Source of the DNA: Deltaproteobacteria bacterium
GTDB taxonomy: Bacteria; Desulfobacterota; Desulfobacteria; Desulfobacterales; UBA11574
Direction of reading: 5' to 3'
Length of the DNA: 7,714 nucleotides
Assembly: GCA_019313025.1 (NCBI GenBank)
Contig: JAFDCA010000358.1
Span: forward strand, 1-7,714
Positions 7,495 through 7,714 of this stretch are shown piece by piece (within the stretch, counting starts at the first letter, position 1; each line of letters begins with the position of its first letter). The notes beneath the pieces are model-generated. The model was not told where the DNA came from. It saw nothing but the letters and a program-made list of their open reading frames with translations, and did not search any database. The position numbers and the translations under genes were made by a program.

Positions 7495-7519
7495 AAACTA
7501 AAGTATTATAGTTTGTAGT
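7491..7519 (-). repeat. Perfect 10-bp inverted repeat over the transposase -10 box and ribosome binding site
   Basis: CTACAAACTA (7491-7500) and TAGTTTGTAG (7510-7519) are exact reverse complements separated by 9 nt. Transcribed on the - strand this forms a stable hairpin whose 3' arm contains part of the Shine-Dalgarno sequence. A transcript from the element's own promoter would start near 7499, after the 5' arm, and so could not form it. Only read-through RNA from outside could. Similar leader hairpins limit transposase production from impinging transcription in IS10 and IS50; the role here is inferred. Confidence 0.6.
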
Positions 7520-7533
7520 AGCATACTCTTAAT
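7506..7533 (-). promoter_or_regulatory. Candidate transposase promoter
   Basis: On the - strand, TTAAGA (7533-7528) and a perfect TATAAT (7511-7506) are 16 nt apart. The predicted start near 7499 gives a leader of only about 16 nt before the GTG. The -35 box matches 4 of 6 consensus bases. It overlaps the inverted repeat at 7491-7519. Confidence 0.5.
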
Positions 7534-7567
7534 AATTTGTCTCGCATTTTTTCATTTTTTTTGTAAC

Positions 7568-7593
7568 TTTTTCTGAATTCAATCAGAACTTAC
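7568..7593 (-). repeat. IS66 terminal inverted repeat, transposase-proximal end
   Basis: Reading inward on the - strand it begins GTAAGTTCTGATTG and pairs with the repeat at 5907-5932 (19 of 26). The outermost base, 7593, marks the junction with the truncated PqiC-like gene. Confidence 0.8.
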
Positions 7594-7691
7594 CTGGCGG
7601 AGAAGGCTTTGACGAGCTGATCACGGCGCAAAACCGGGCTCTTCAAAAGCTAAGCCAAGAAGTCGCTGACGCCATAAAAGCAAATCGGTGA
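7594..7691 (+). pseudogene. 3' remnant of a PqiC/YmbA-like ABC-transport auxiliary lipoprotein gene
   Basis: Immediately beyond the IS end, a + strand frame encodes 31 residues (codons from 7596, stop TGA at 7689-7691) ending in 'AQNRALQKLSQEVADAI'. This resembles the C-terminal helix of the PqiC/YmbA family ('A...al..Ls.eIa..i'), outer-membrane lipoproteins that work with MlaD/PqiB-type lipid-transport proteins. The upstream part of the gene is missing: on the right it is replaced by the IS, and the left flank of the IS (5772-5906) has no matching frame. The frame stays open into the IS, but those residues come from IS sequence. The call rests on a short fragment and is moderate. A few bases of unannotated sequence follow the stop. 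Confidence 0.5.
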
Positions 7692-7714
7692 TTATGGTTG
7701 CGATAATACTAAAC

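Larger units (their letters stand above)
5907..7593 (-). mobile_element. IS66-family insertion sequence, single-transposase (ISBst12-like) type, 1687 bp
   Basis: The element is bounded by imperfect inverted repeats. Reading inward, the left end starts GTATGCTCAGACTG and the right end starts GTAAGTTCTGATTG, and both continue to a shared TTCAGA; 19 of the first 26 positions match. IS66 elements typically begin with GTA. Between the ends lies only one gene, a TnpC-type transposase, with no tnpA or tnpB; that is the layout of the ISBst12-like branch. The transposase gene is intact, so the element may be active. IS66 usually makes an 8-bp target duplication, but the flanks here are AATAAATG (5899-5906) and CTGGCGGA (7594-7601), which do not match. 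This points to deletion or recombination after insertion. Confidence 0.85.

Noticed and set aside
1..7714. CRISPR array, tRNA or rRNA genes, diversity-generating retroelement, integron attC
   Set aside because: No regularly spaced direct repeats, cloverleaf, rRNA-like block, reverse transcriptase or paired template/variable repeats were found on either strand.

Overview
The window looks like a bacterial chromosome segment from a Gram-negative, probably a Desulfobacterota-type (deltaproteobacterial) or related environmental proteobacterium. This is inferred from a PilW/PilX/PilY1 pilus-tip operon of the type common there, a PqiC-like lipoprotein remnant (an outer-membrane-associated family), and a degenerate 8-nt periodic intergenic repeat of a kind I associate with such genomes. 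The taxonomic call is moderate at best.

Left half (1-4820, + strand): the 3' end of a type IV pilus minor-pilin operon. The C-terminal 97 codons of a PilW-like prepilin are followed by a PilX-like minor pilin and a large secreted PilY1-type tip adhesin (1241 aa from the preferred start) with an N-terminal von Willebrand A domain and a C-terminal beta-propeller with calcium-loop motifs. Together such proteins normally form the priming/tip complex of the pilus. The 198-nt gap between pilX and pilY1 is unusually long for this operon type and holds several potential RNA hairpins just ahead of a strong Shine-Dalgarno sequence.

Middle (4881-5771, - strand): a convergently transcribed gene for a membrane-anchored or exported ClpP/crotonase-fold protein (the COG3904-like 'predicted periplasmic protein' group) with a visible Ser/His pair. 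It has its own candidate promoter at 5861-5891.

Right part (5907-7593): a complete-looking IS66-family element of 1687 bp with imperfect terminal inverted repeats (19 of 26 matching, starting GTA), encoding a single TnpC-type transposase on the - strand. This is the organisation of the tnpC-only (ISBst12-like) branch of IS66. Its promoter lies inside a perfect 10-bp inverted repeat whose inner arm overlaps the transposase ribosome binding site, an arrangement that would silence read-through transcripts. No 8-bp target duplication flanks it. The right flank (7594-7691) is the last 31 codons of a PqiC-like ABC-transport auxiliary lipoprotein gene, whose 5' part is not on the other side of the element, so the junction appears rearranged.

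No tRNA, rRNA, CRISPR array or clearly new multi-gene system was seen. The items most worth following are the pilX-pilY1 leader, the transposase leader hairpin, and the IS junction lacking a target duplication.
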